Source: Ferriphaselus amnicola (lineage in GTDB: Bacteria > Pseudomonadota > Gammaproteobacteria > Burkholderiales > Gallionellaceae). Taken from it: a DNA stretch of 64,000 bases. The DNA lies in the NCBI RefSeq assembly GCF_000974685.2, contig NZ_AP018738.1, positions 2,480,001-2,544,000 on the forward strand, given 5' to 3'. A program made the position numbers and the translations under genes. Shown here piece after piece: positions 10,836 through 19,156 of the stretch. How positions within the stretch are numbered: the stretch's first letter is position 1; each line of letters opens with the position of its first letter. The notes below the pieces were generated by a model. That model was not told the origin of the DNA and did no database searches. It saw only the letters and a program-made list of their open reading frames with translations.

Positions 10836-11901
10836 GGTTCTCCCCCTCGTTCAATTCGCGGCGGCGCTTGCCAGACGGCCACAATCCAGCGGGGCGTAGC
10901 AACATCACAGCGATCAGCGCCACGCCGAACAGCAGCATGCGCAAGCTTTCAGGGTCGATCAACGTCTGACCGAAGATCGCCTGTTGCAGCGGACCGGCTC
11001 CGTGGCGAAAGGCTTCCGGTAACAGCGCCAACAATAAGCCGCCCAGCACCACACCTGCGATGTTGCCCATGCCGCCCAGCACCACCATACACAGGATCAT
11101 CACCGATTCGAGCAAGCCGAAACTCTCAGGGCTGACGAAGCCTTGAAAACCAGCAAACAAACCGCCGGACAGTCCACCAAAAGTAGCGCCCATGGCGAAT
11201 GCCAGCAGCTTGACGTTGCGAGTGTTGATGCCCATCGCCTCGGCAGCAACCTCATCCTCGCGGATCGCCATCCAGGCACGACCGATGCGCGAGTGCTCCA
11301 ACCGGCGCGAAATGAAGATCACCAAGCCAGTGAAAGCGAGGAACAGATAGAAATACAGATGCACCGACGGCAGGCTGATACCGAACAGCTCATGCGTCGC
11401 ACCAAAGGAGAAACCGCTCGGCGCGATGGGGTCGATCATGCTGATGCCCTGCGGGCCGTTGGTAATGTTGACGGGCGCGTTCAGATTATTGAGGAAGATG
11501 CGGATGATCTCGCCGAAACCCAGGGTGACGATAGCCAGATAATCGCCGCGCAAACGCAAGGTCGGCGCTCCCAACAGGACACCAAAACCACACGCCAACA
11601 ACGCGCCCAGCGGCAAAATCACCCACACCGGCCAGTGCAGACCGAACTGCGGCGAAGACAGCAACGCGTAGTTGTAAGCACCAACGGCAAAGAAAGCGAT
11701 GTAGCCTAGATCGAGCAGGCCGGCATAACCGACCACGATGTTCAGCCCCAGTGCCAGCATGATGTAGAGCAGCGCAAAGTCAGCGATGCGCACCCAGCCG
11801 CGCCCGAGGAGTGCATCGGTTACGAATGGCAAACACAATAGGGCAAGGAACGCCCCTGCCCACAGCCAGCGAGAATCGAGCAAGTGTCGTTTCAAAAACA
11901 T
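10819..11901 (-). CDS. livM: Branched-chain amino-acid-type ABC transporter permease LivM
   Basis: About 360 residues with eight to ten hydrophobic segments. LivM marks are LALGLNIVVGYAGLLDLGYIAFFAVGAY near the N-terminus and the coupling region GRAWMAIREDEVAAEAMGIN followed by VKLLAFAMGA.FGGLSGGLF. It forms half of the import channel, normally with LivH. The ATG at 11901 fits the family start; a TTG at 11940 is also open. The genes that should precede it, livH and a periplasmic binding protein, are absent: an HDOD gene on the other strand lies upstream. Confidence 0.93.
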   Translation of the reverse strand: MFLKRHLLDSRWLWAGAFLALLCLPFVTDALLGRGWVRIADFALLYIMLALGLNIVVGYAGLLDLGYIAFFAVGAYNYALLSSPQFGLHWPVWVILPLGALLACGFGVLLGAPTLRLRGDYLAIVTLGFGEIIRIFLNNLNAPVNITNGPQGISMIDPIAPSGFSFGATHELFGISLPSVHLYFYLFLAFTGLVIFISRRLEHSRIGRAWMAIREDEVAAEAMGINTRNVKLLAFAMGATFGGLSGGLFAGFQGFVSPESFGLLESVMILCMVVLGGMGNIAGVVLGGLLLALLPEAFRHGAGPLQQAIFGQTLIDPESLRMLLFGVALIAVMLLRPAGLWPSGKRRRELNEGENHDLGQ

Positions 11902-12033
11902 TTGAAGAAGAAATTTTGAAGCTGGGTCAACATCAAACAAACGACTCTACGAGCCACACGTGAATTGGGGTGTTGATTTTACTGATTTCCCGCCCACACA
12001 GGGACGAAAGCTCCAGAAAATGCGGAGAACATT

Positions 12034-12064
12034 TTGACAAAAATAGGATGGGTTGTAGCACAAT
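12034..12064 (+). promoter_or_regulatory. Possible sigma-70 promoter for the HDOD gene
   Basis: A consensus -35 TTGACA at 12034-12039 is followed after 16-19 bases by weak -10 candidates (TAGCAC or CACAAT). It lies about 95 bases upstream of the HDOD start codon in the roughly 255-base divergent gap between livM and that gene. Nothing else is recognised in the gap. Confidence 0.35.
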
Positions 12065-12158
12065 GCAAGAGTGTGCCACCTGCACAGCCTTACCAATCCG
12101 TTAATCTGTCACTGACATACCTTGAGTTAAAGAGCCGTGAATCAGATGGAAAGAGACC

Positions 12159-13016
12159 ATGAGTAACAGCAACAAACTTCATGAATTGAGCTTTGACGAG
12201 ATCCATCATGCCTTAGCCTCGATCGAAATCCCCTCGTGCCCAGTACTTGTGACACAAGTGATGAGCGAAGCACAGAAGGACGCTCCTGATCTCGCCATTG
12301 TTGCCAAACTCATCTCGGCCGACATCGGCATGTCCGCATTCACGCTCAAGCTGGCCAACTCACCGTTTTTCCGTCGCGGTGAGGCCACCAATAGCGTGAT
12401 TCAGGCTATTGCTCGCCTAGGAACTCGCAACATTGTCTGTGTCGTAGTTGCCGCAGCTCTACGTAACAGCATGAGCGGCGGCTTGTCGCCTGAGTTCTTG
12501 GAGAAGTTCTGGAATCGCGTCAGCAACATCGCCACGACCGCTGGCAGCATCGCCCGCAAGTTGCGGGGCATTTCCTCCGACAGCGCTTACACCTACGCCC
12601 TGTTCCATGATGCCGCCATCCCAGTGATGATGAAACGCTTTTCAGATTACTCATCTACATTGGACGAAGCGCTGCGCAAGAATCTGCCTCTGAGCGAACT
12701 AGAATCCGCGCGTCACAGCTGCACGCACGCGGTGGTAGGCGGCATGCTGGCAAATAGTTGGCTACTGCCAAAGAATATCGTCAAGGCGATCCGCCATCAC
12801 CACGATGCAGATATCTACAACATCGAGTTGAGCATCGTCACCGACGATGAGCGTACCTTGATCGCCATCGTCCATATCGCTGAACGCCTTGCTGCCGAAA
12901 TTCTGGGCGAGACCGAAATGGAGCCGAGCATTCTCTTCGATCACGCATGCAGCTATCTCGGTTTGCACGAGGACGATCTAAACGATCTCAAAGACGACCT
13001 ATCCGAAATCATCTAG
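12159..13016 (+). CDS. HDOD domain protein
   Basis: A 285-residue cytoplasmic protein composed mainly of one HDOD domain, a degenerate relative of HD phosphohydrolases. Visible elements are IEIPSCPVLVTQVM near the start, ISADIGMSAFTLKLANSPFF (the typical D..L..K.L.L.NS segment), INR-equivalent AIARLGTRNIVCVV and ALFHDAAIPVM followed by an HHH-containing AIRHHHDAD stretch. HDOD proteins act as signalling scaffolds near chemotaxis and nucleotide second-messenger systems, and most lack metal-dependent catalysis. GGAAAGAGACC precedes the ATG as ribosome binding site. No partner domain is fused, and the gene is followed by the CNNM gene after 79 bases. Confidence 0.85.
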   Translation: MSNSNKLHELSFDEIHHALASIEIPSCPVLVTQVMSEAQKDAPDLAIVAKLISADIGMSAFTLKLANSPFFRRGEATNSVIQAIARLGTRNIVCVVVAAALRNSMSGGLSPEFLEKFWNRVSNIATTAGSIARKLRGISSDSAYTYALFHDAAIPVMMKRFSDYSSTLDEALRKNLPLSELESARHSCTHAVVGGMLANSWLLPKNIVKAIRHHHDADIYNIELSIVTDDERTLIAIVHIAERLAAEILGETEMEPSILFDHACSYLGLHEDDLNDLKDDLSEII

Positions 13017-13095
13017 CAAGTTTGCAACTCCCGTGTTCTTGACACTGCCGCACAGCATCTGGATACTGCGCCCATTCCTTTACTCGGCTTGACCC

Positions 13096-14379
13096 TTGGA
13101 CGACTTTTCGCTGGGTTCGTTATTCCTTGCCCTGATCGCCATCCTCCTTTGCTCCGGTTTCTTTTCCGCTTCAGAAACCAGCATGATGGCACTCAACCGC
13201 TACCGGCTGAACCACCTCCTACGCAAGGGCAACAAGAGTGCGCGCTTGACCTCACGGCTACTCGGCCACACAGACAAACTGCTCGGCTCCATCCTGCTCG
13301 GCAACACCTTACTCAATGTTGCGGCAGCTGTGCTCACCGACTTGATCGTACAGCGTCTGTTCGGCCATGAAGAGTGGGTGATCTTGCTCGGCACGCTGGC
13401 CATCACTTTCGTCATTCTGGTGTTCAGCGAGATCATGCCCAAGGTGATCGCCGCCAGCCATCCTGAGCGAGTCGCCTTGCCGTCCAGCTATGTACTGGCG
13501 GTGGTCATCAAACTGTTCCATCCCGTCGTTTCGGTTGCGACTGCGCTGGTGCGGCTGTTTCTATGGGCACTGCGCATCAAGGTGCAAACCGATCAGAGCA
13601 AACATAAAGGCAGCGTGGAAGAGTTGCGGATGCAGGTGCTGGAAGCGGAGCATTTCATGCCGCGCAAGCACCAGAAGATGTTGTTGAACCTAGTGGATGT
13701 GGAACGCGTCTCGGTCAATGATGTGATGGTGCCGCGCAATCAGATCGAAGCGCTCGATCTAAACGCCTCGGTCGAACAACTGAGTGAACAACTGGTAACC
13801 TGTCACCACACCCTGCTACCCGTGTACGAAGATACCTTGGACAACATCGTCGGTCTCTTGCACGTACGCCGTGCCTTGGCCTTGCTTCAGCACGAGGAAT
13901 TCAGCCGCGAGGAGTTACGCGAACGCTTACAGGAACCTTATTTCATACCCGCCGACACCCGCCTGCTGACCCAGTTGCAACAATTCCAAGAACGGCACCT
14001 TCGTCTGGGCTTGATCGTGGACGAGTATGGCGAGCTACTGGGTTTGGTGACCTTGGAAAATATTCTGGAAGAGATCGTCGGCGACTTCACCACCCAAGCA
14101 CCTATGCAGTCCGGCAAGATGCATCATCAACCCGATGGCAGTCTGCTGGTAGAAGGCTCGATACCGTTGCGCGACCTGAACCGTAAGTTCGGCCTGAATT
14201 TTCCGCTGGCCGTCGCCAAGACTCTGAACGGCTTAATCCTAGAACATCTGGAAGACATTCCCGAAGCTGGCACCAGCATCAAGATCGCCGACCATCCCAT
14301 CGAGATCATCCAGATGCAAGATCGCGTGGTAAAGGTTGCCAAGATCTTTCCGATAAGGCCGAAAGACAGTTTTAATTAG
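13096..14379 (+). CDS. CNNM/CorB-type membrane protein with CBS pair and CorC/HlyC domain
   Basis: A 427-residue protein in the usual order: DUF21/CNNM transmembrane domain (residues 1-170, with ASETSMMALNRYRL and SILLGNTLLNV), an acidic linker HMPRKHQKMLLNLVDVERV, two CBS motifs (VNDVMVPRNQIEALD and LRLGLIVDEYGELLGLVTLEN), then a C-terminal CorC_HlyC domain starting DGSLLVEGSIPLRDLNR. Relatives are implicated in Mg2+/Co2+ transport or its regulation. The first possible start is a TTG at 13096, because an in-frame TGA lies two codons upstream. The first residues MDDFSLGSLFLAL fit the family, so TTG initiation is likely. Confidence 0.9.
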   Translation: MDDFSLGSLFLALIAILLCSGFFSASETSMMALNRYRLNHLLRKGNKSARLTSRLLGHTDKLLGSILLGNTLLNVAAAVLTDLIVQRLFGHEEWVILLGTLAITFVILVFSEIMPKVIAASHPERVALPSSYVLAVVIKLFHPVVSVATALVRLFLWALRIKVQTDQSKHKGSVEELRMQVLEAEHFMPRKHQKMLLNLVDVERVSVNDVMVPRNQIEALDLNASVEQLSEQLVTCHHTLLPVYEDTLDNIVGLLHVRRALALLQHEEFSREELRERLQEPYFIPADTRLLTQLQQFQERHLRLGLIVDEYGELLGLVTLENILEEIVGDFTTQAPMQSGKMHHQPDGSLLVEGSIPLRDLNRKFGLNFPLAVAKTLNGLILEHLEDIPEAGTSIKIADHPIEIIQMQDRVVKVAKIFPIRPKDSFN

Positions 14380-14454
14380 GGCGACTTGTTCGTTCCTTTA
14401 CTTTGCGGCGGATACTCGGCATGATGCACCGAGTTCCCTTACTGGGGTTGCGAC

Positions 14455-15672
14455 ATGGCAGCGGACAATAAAACCAAAAAAATCAGCGATACGCTTTACC
14501 GTTGGGAAGGTAAGGACAAAAACGGCAAACTGGTGCGCGGCGAGATGCGTGCGGCAGGCGAGGCCACTGTTTCTGCGCAATTGCGCCGCCAAAACATCAA
14601 GGTCGGCAGCATCAAGAAGGTACGCGGCTTCAACAAGCCAGTCACCGAGAAAGACATCACGCTGTTCACTCGCCAGTTGGCGACCATGCTGAAATCCGGC
14701 GTGCCCTTGCTGCAATCCTTTGACATCGTGGGTAAGGGGCACAGCAATCCGATGGTGTCGCGCCTACTGTTCGAACTCAAGACCGACGTCGAAACCGGCA
14801 ATAGCTTGCAACACGCCTTCCGCAAATTCCCACTGTATTTTGATGATCTGTATTGCAATCTGATCGGCGCTGGCGAATCTGCCGGTATCCTCGATAGCGT
14901 GCTGGATCGCTTAGCGACACACCAAGAGAAGATCCTCGCCATCAAGAGCAAGATTAAGGCCGCATTGTTTTATCCCGTAGCGATCATCGCGGTGGCGTTC
15001 ATCATCACCGCCATCATCATGATCTTCGTCATCCCAGCATTCAAAGAGCTGTTTAGCAGCTTTGGCGCAGACCTGCCGACACCCACCTTGGTGGTGATGG
15101 CCATGTCCGACTTCTTTGTAGCTTATTGGTGGCTGATCTTCTCGGTGGTGGGCGGCGGCATCTATGGATTCATGTATGCGTGGAAGCGTAACCGTCGGGT
15201 ACAGCACTTCATGGATAAACTGCTGCTCAAGGCACCGATCTTCGGGGCGCTGATCCGTAAGGCCACGATCGCCCGCTGGACACGCACGCTTTCGACCATG
15301 TTCGCGGCAGGCGTACCCCTCGTGGAAGCGTTCGACTCCGTCGCGGGGGCAGCGGGCAACATCGTGTATTACGACGCCACTAAGCGGATCCAGCACGAAG
15401 TCACCACGGGTACCAGTCTGACCGTCGCCATGCAAAACACCGAAGTGTTTCCCAGCATGGTGCTACAGATGGTGTCCATCGGCGAAGAGGCCGGATCACT
15501 GGATGCCATGCTGAGCAAAGTGGCGGACTTCTACGACCAAGAGGTGAATGATGCCGTCGAAGCCTTGTCCAGCCTGATGGAGCCCGTAGTGATGGTCGTT
15601 CTCGGCACGCTGATTGGCGGCATGGTCGTCGCGATGTATATGCCGATCTTCAAAATGGGACAGGTTGTATAA
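14455..15672 (+). CDS. pilC: Type IV pilus inner-membrane platform protein PilC
   Basis: A 405-residue protein with two T2SSF domains in tandem. The first spans about residues 70-190 (FTRQLATMLKSGVPLLQSFDI) and the second about 275-395 (WTRTLSTMFAAGVPLVEAFDSVAGAAGN), each followed by hydrophobic helices, ending with ALSSLMEPVVMVVLGTLIGG and MYMPIFKMG. PilC couples the PilB/PilT motors to pilin assembly. It is followed immediately by pilD. pilB, which commonly precedes pilC, is absent; the CNNM gene stands there instead. Confidence 0.95.
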   Translation: MAADNKTKKISDTLYRWEGKDKNGKLVRGEMRAAGEATVSAQLRRQNIKVGSIKKVRGFNKPVTEKDITLFTRQLATMLKSGVPLLQSFDIVGKGHSNPMVSRLLFELKTDVETGNSLQHAFRKFPLYFDDLYCNLIGAGESAGILDSVLDRLATHQEKILAIKSKIKAALFYPVAIIAVAFIITAIIMIFVIPAFKELFSSFGADLPTPTLVVMAMSDFFVAYWWLIFSVVGGGIYGFMYAWKRNRRVQHFMDKLLLKAPIFGALIRKATIARWTRTLSTMFAAGVPLVEAFDSVAGAAGNIVYYDATKRIQHEVTTGTSLTVAMQNTEVFPSMVLQMVSIGEEAGSLDAMLSKVADFYDQEVNDAVEALSSLMEPVVMVVLGTLIGGMVVAMYMPIFKMGQVV

Positions 15673-15673
15673 C

Positions 15674-16534
15674 GTGCTTGAACTGTTACAGGCATCCACG
15701 CCCGCGTTCATCGCTGTTTGCTCCACGCTCGGACTGCTGATCGGTAGCTTCCTGAATGTGGTCATTCATCGCTTCCCCAAAATGCTGGAACAACAGTGGC
15801 ACGATCAATGTGCCGAACTGCATGGTCTGCAGCCAGAAGCTCACGAGCCGTACAACCTGACCGTACCGCGCTCCGCGTGCCCACATTGCGGACACAAGAT
15901 ATCCGCACTTGAGAATATTCCTGTATTGAGCTACCTGCTGCTGCGTGGCCGCTGTCGCGGCTGTGGCGCAGGGATTTCGCCTCGTTACCCATTAGTAGAG
16001 CTGGTCAGTGGCGCATTAAGCGGCTTGGCTGCTTGGCATTTTGGTTATGGACTGGCAGCGGCGGGAGCGCTGCTATTTATTTGGACTCTACTAGCACTCA
16101 CCTTCATCGATCTTGATACTCAGTTATTGCCGGATGATCTGACTCTACCTTTGTTGTGGCTGGGATTGCTATTTAATCTGGGTGGTACATATGCCGCACT
16201 GCCGGATGCCCTCATCGGCGCCATTGCCGGTTACCTCGCGCTGTGGTGTGTATTCTGGGCTTTCAAGCTGGCGACCGGCAAGGAAGGCATGGGCTACGGT
16301 GACTTCAAGCTACTGGCGGCTGTCGGTGCTTGGCTAGGCTGGCAGATGCTACCGCTAGTCATCCTATTGTCGTCATTGGTTGGTGCGATCGTCGGCATCG
16401 CACTCATCTTCGCCGCAAAACATGGGCGCAACGTGCCCATCCCGTTCGGCCCTTATCTGGCAGGCGGCGCACTGATTGCACTGTTCGCCGGACAAGAGCT
16501 CACCCAAAACTATCTGCAACTAATCGCACCATGA
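15674..16534 (+). CDS. pilD: Type IV prepilin leader peptidase and N-methyltransferase PilD
   Basis: A 286-residue inner-membrane aspartic protease that cleaves and N-methylates prepilins and pseudopilins. The N-terminal methyltransferase part has the zinc cysteine pairs CPHCGHK and CRGCGAG. The two catalytic Asp sites are seen in TFIDLDTQLLPDDLTLP and in the GxGD-type motif GMGYGDFKLLAAVGAWLGW. The GTG at 15674, one base after the pilC stop, is chosen because it gives MLELLQAS followed directly by the first helix. Earlier in-frame starts lie inside pilC. The stop overlaps the coaE start by three bases. Confidence 0.95.
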   Translation: MLELLQASTPAFIAVCSTLGLLIGSFLNVVIHRFPKMLEQQWHDQCAELHGLQPEAHEPYNLTVPRSACPHCGHKISALENIPVLSYLLLRGRCRGCGAGISPRYPLVELVSGALSGLAAWHFGYGLAAAGALLFIWTLLALTFIDLDTQLLPDDLTLPLLWLGLLFNLGGTYAALPDALIGAIAGYLALWCVFWAFKLATGKEGMGYGDFKLLAAVGAWLGWQMLPLVILLSSLVGAIVGIALIFAAKHGRNVPIPFGPYLAGGALIALFAGQELTQNYLQLIAP

Positions 16535-17139
16535 CATTGCGGGTTGGCCTCACCGGAGGCATCGGTAGCGGCAAAAGTACGGTCGCGGCGCTATTCTCCA
16601 AACTCGGAGCAGGTATTGTTGATACCGATGTCATCTCGCATCGTCTGACTGCCGTGGGCGGCGCAGCCATTCCCACCATCGCAGCCCATTTCGGCGCAGA
16701 AAGCCTCACCCAAGAGGGAGCGCTCAATCGAAGCTGGATGCGCAGTCAGATATTCTCCGACCCAGCATCCAAGCGACAACTGGAAGAGATTCTGCACCCC
16801 ATGATCCGCACCCAAGCCAAGGCTGAAGCGGAAGCCAGCACCGCCCCTTATGTGCTGCTGGTTGTACCTTTACTGTTTGAAACCAATGGCTACCTCGAAT
16901 GGCTGGATCGCACACTGGCAGTAGACTGCCCCGAGGCGACTCAGCTTACTCGCACCACCCAGCGCAGCGGTCTGGATGAAGCGACTGTCCGTGCCATCAT
17001 GGCACAACAGGTGAGTCGGAATATTCGCCAGCAACGCGCCGACGATCTCATCCGCAATGATGGTGAACTGACTGATTTAGCAGCGCAAGTGGCTCGGCTG
17101 CACCAACACTATTTGACCTTATCCACAGGAAGCGATTGA
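16531..17139 (+). CDS. coaE: Dephospho-CoA kinase
   Basis: A 202-residue cytoplasmic P-loop kinase that adds the 3'-phosphate to dephospho-CoA, the last step of coenzyme A synthesis. The P-loop GLTGGIGSGKST is at residues 6-17, followed by GAGIVDTDVISH and the lid region. VVPLLFETNGY and TLAVDCPEATQLTR match the family's core. It starts in an ATGA overlap with pilD. The pilC-pilD-coaE-zapD-yacG order is a conserved neighbourhood in Gamma- and Betaproteobacteria. Confidence 0.95.
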   Translation: MTLRVGLTGGIGSGKSTVAALFSKLGAGIVDTDVISHRLTAVGGAAIPTIAAHFGAESLTQEGALNRSWMRSQIFSDPASKRQLEEILHPMIRTQAKAEAEASTAPYVLLVVPLLFETNGYLEWLDRTLAVDCPEATQLTRTTQRSGLDEATVRAIMAQQVSRNIRQQRADDLIRNDGELTDLAAQVARLHQHYLTLSTGSD

Positions 17140-17185
17140 CGGAATTAGCTTACCCATATATCTTACGGAAAAATATAAATAATCA

Positions 17186-17956
17186 GTGTCCCCACGACCT
17201 GTGATCAACTACGAATTCCCCCTAAACGAGCGCGTACGCACCCTCCTTCGACTAGAAGATCTCTATGCGCGGGTGGACTACTTCATCGAGCAAGATGATG
17301 GCAAAGACCATCACATCGCCCTAGGGCTACTGTTCGAGATCATGGAAGTGGGTAGCCGCGCCGATCTCAAGTCTGACCTGTTGCAGGAACTGGAACGACA
17401 AAAGAAGCTATTGAGCGCCTTGCACAACAATCCCGAGATTTCCGAAGATGCCTTGGATGCCGTGCTGAACGAAATGGAATGCGCCAGCGCTGCTTTGTTG
17501 GCGAGTAGCGGCAAGATGGGCCAGCACATCCGCGAGAACGAGTGGTTGATGGGAATTCGTCAACGAGCCTGCATTCCAGGCGGTGCTTGCGAATTTGATC
17601 TACCCTCGTATCACTATTGGCAACATCAGTCTGCCAACATCCGGCGCAAGGCATTGAGTGACTGGCTAGAGCCCATGTTGCCGATCCGCGATGGTTTAAA
17701 GATCGTACTGCGCTTACTACGCGAAAGTGGCAAGTCTTACCACTTTACTGCGCATGCTGGCAGCTTCCAGCAGATGCAAGGTGGTCGGGTTGCGCAATTG
17801 CTGCGTATGCGTCTGAACGAAGTGCTACTGTGCATCCCCGAAGTCAGTGCCAACAAATATGCTCTCAACATCCGCTTCCTCACCGCCGACTATTCGGCCA
17901 AGAGCGTCCTGATCGATCAGGATGTGGATTTCGACTTAATCTTCTGTTCCCTGTAA
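17186..17956 (+). CDS. zapD: Cell division protein ZapD (FtsZ-associated)
   Basis: A 256-residue cytoplasmic protein of the ZapD/YacF family (DUF1342), which bundles FtsZ filaments at the division ring. [17 protein letters not shown] at residues 8-24, the acidic helix-rich N-terminal half and the C-terminal part with [25 protein letters not shown] are characteristic. A GTG at 17186 serves as start; GGAAAA lies about 15 bases upstream, so the ribosome binding site is weak. It is followed one base later by yacG. Confidence 0.93.
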   Translation: MSPRPVINYEFPLNERVRTLLRLEDLYARVDYFIEQDDGKDHHIALGLLFEIMEVGSRADLKSDLLQELERQKKLLSALHNNPEISEDALDAVLNEMECASAALLASSGKMGQHIRENEWLMGIRQRACIPGGACEFDLPSYHYWQHQSANIRRKALSDWLEPMLPIRDGLKIVLRLLRESGKSYHFTAHAGSFQQMQGGRVAQLLRMRLNEVLLCIPEVSANKYALNIRFLTADYSAKSVLIDQDVDFDLIFCSL

Positions 17957-17957
17957 C

Positions 17958-18149
17958 ATGAGCAAGACACCTGTGGTTCAGTGCCCGCACTGCGGCAAAT
18001 CGGTAGAGTGGAGTGCCGAAAGTCGCTTCCGTCCATTTTGCAGCGAACGCTGCAAACTGATCGACCTCGGTCAATGGGCAAGCGAAAGCTATCGTCTGCC
18101 CGACAACACCGTCCCAGATCAGTTCGAGGAACCCTCCGGCCACGCCTGA
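17958..18149 (+). CDS. yacG: DNA gyrase inhibitor YacG, zinc-binding
   Basis: A 63-residue protein with the four-cysteine zinc finger [10 protein letters not shown] and [15 protein letters not shown], then a short acidic tail. YacG binds GyrB and inhibits gyrase in E. coli. The length is typical of the family. It begins one base after zapD. Its last 31 bases overlap the 3' end of the convergent Nudix-ThiE gene. Confidence 0.93.
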   Translation: MSKTPVVQCPHCGKSVEWSAESRFRPFCSERCKLIDLGQWASESYRLPDNTVPDQFEEPSGHA

Positions 18150-19108
18150 CGCAGCAACGCTATGCCATGTGCGCCATGTTGCCACGATGTTTCACTATCC
18201 TTCAGCGTCAACCCTCCCAGCGCATAGATAGGTATTGAGCAACCCGCCGCCAAGCTTGCAAAACTATCCCAACCCAGATGTGGCGCTCCAGGATGGGAGA
18301 GCGTAGGTAACACTGGGCTGAGTAATGCGAAATCGCAACCCAGTACTTCGGCTCTCCGTAACTCCTCTGCCGTATGACAGGAAGCTGCACACCACTCGAC
18401 ATCTGGGCGCTCATTCAGTTGCGCAAGTTGCGTGCCGGTCAGTTGCACGCCGTCCGCCCCTAACTCCCTTACCAGCTCGATGTCTCCGTTAAGCATGACT
18501 TTCGCACCGTGGGCATGAGCCAACGCAATAGTTCGAATAGCCAAGCTGCGCAGTTCGTCTTGCGGCATGCTCTTCTCACGCAGTTGCAATAGGCGCAAGC
18601 CTTGATCGAGAGCCTGCTCCAGCCGACGTAGAAATTCGCATTCCCCCAATTCGCTGGCATTGCTGATCGCGTATAAGGGTGGCAAAGACAGTGCCCGCAA
18701 CACAGGTGCATTGGCAGGAAGTAAGGGCGACACATGCGCTACCGCAGAGAATGCCGAGATAGGCTGCCAGACGAACTGTTGACCCTCATGCGGATGCAAC
18801 TCGCCTTGCCAAGCTGTGACTCGAAAAAAGTTGAGGCGAACCGTCGCATGCGGATAGGTGAACTGGCGCACTATCCAGGGAAAGGCGGTTTGCACAGCGA
18901 TCCCCAGCTCTTCGCGCAGCTCACGCACCAACGCCACGCGAGCCGTCTCCCCAGACTCAACCTTGCCGCCAGGGAACTCCCAAAAGCCCGCCCAAATCTT
19001 GTCCGCAGGACGCTGCGCCAGCAGGAACTCTTCACCGGCTGCCGTGTTGCGAACCAACACAGCAGCGGCGACTTCAACGATTTTGGGAGATAAAGGCTGG
19101 TCAGTCAT
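18119..19108 (-). CDS. Nudix hydrolase (MutT-like) fused to a thiamine-phosphate-synthase-like domain
   Basis: A 329-residue two-domain protein. Residues 1-135 are a Nudix domain with the full box [20 protein letters not shown] followed by ELG, as in 8-oxo-dGTP diphosphatase MutT. Residues about 150-329 are a ThiE/TenI-like TIM barrel with [31 protein letters not shown] and a phosphate-binding end [12 protein letters not shown]. This fusion occurs widely in proteobacteria, where the ThiE-like half lacks proven thiamine synthase activity. MutT removes oxidised nucleotides from the pool. It converges with yacG. Confidence 0.9.
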   Translation of the reverse strand: MTDQPLSPKIVEVAAAVLVRNTAAGEEFLLAQRPADKIWAGFWEFPGGKVESGETARVALVRELREELGIAVQTAFPWIVRQFTYPHATVRLNFFRVTAWQGELHPHEGQQFVWQPISAFSAVAHVSPLLPANAPVLRALSLPPLYAISNASELGECEFLRRLEQALDQGLRLLQLREKSMPQDELRSLAIRTIALAHAHGAKVMLNGDIELVRELGADGVQLTGTQLAQLNERPDVEWCAASCHTAEELRRAEVLGCDFALLSPVLPTLSHPGAPHLGWDSFASLAAGCSIPIYALGGLTLKDSETSWQHGAHGIALLRQAWPEGSSN

Positions 19109-19119
19109 GGCTAATTACG

Positions 19120-19145
19120 GGGAGTCCTACCTGAGCGGGACTCCC
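19120..19145. terminator. Hairpin between chpA and the Nudix gene
   Basis: GGGAGTCC (19120-19127) and GGACTCCC (19138-19145) form an eight-base stem with a ten-base loop in the 48-base gap after the chpA stop codon. There is no T-run, so termination here is uncertain. Confidence 0.3.
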
Positions 19146-19156
19146 TAGGCGTTACA

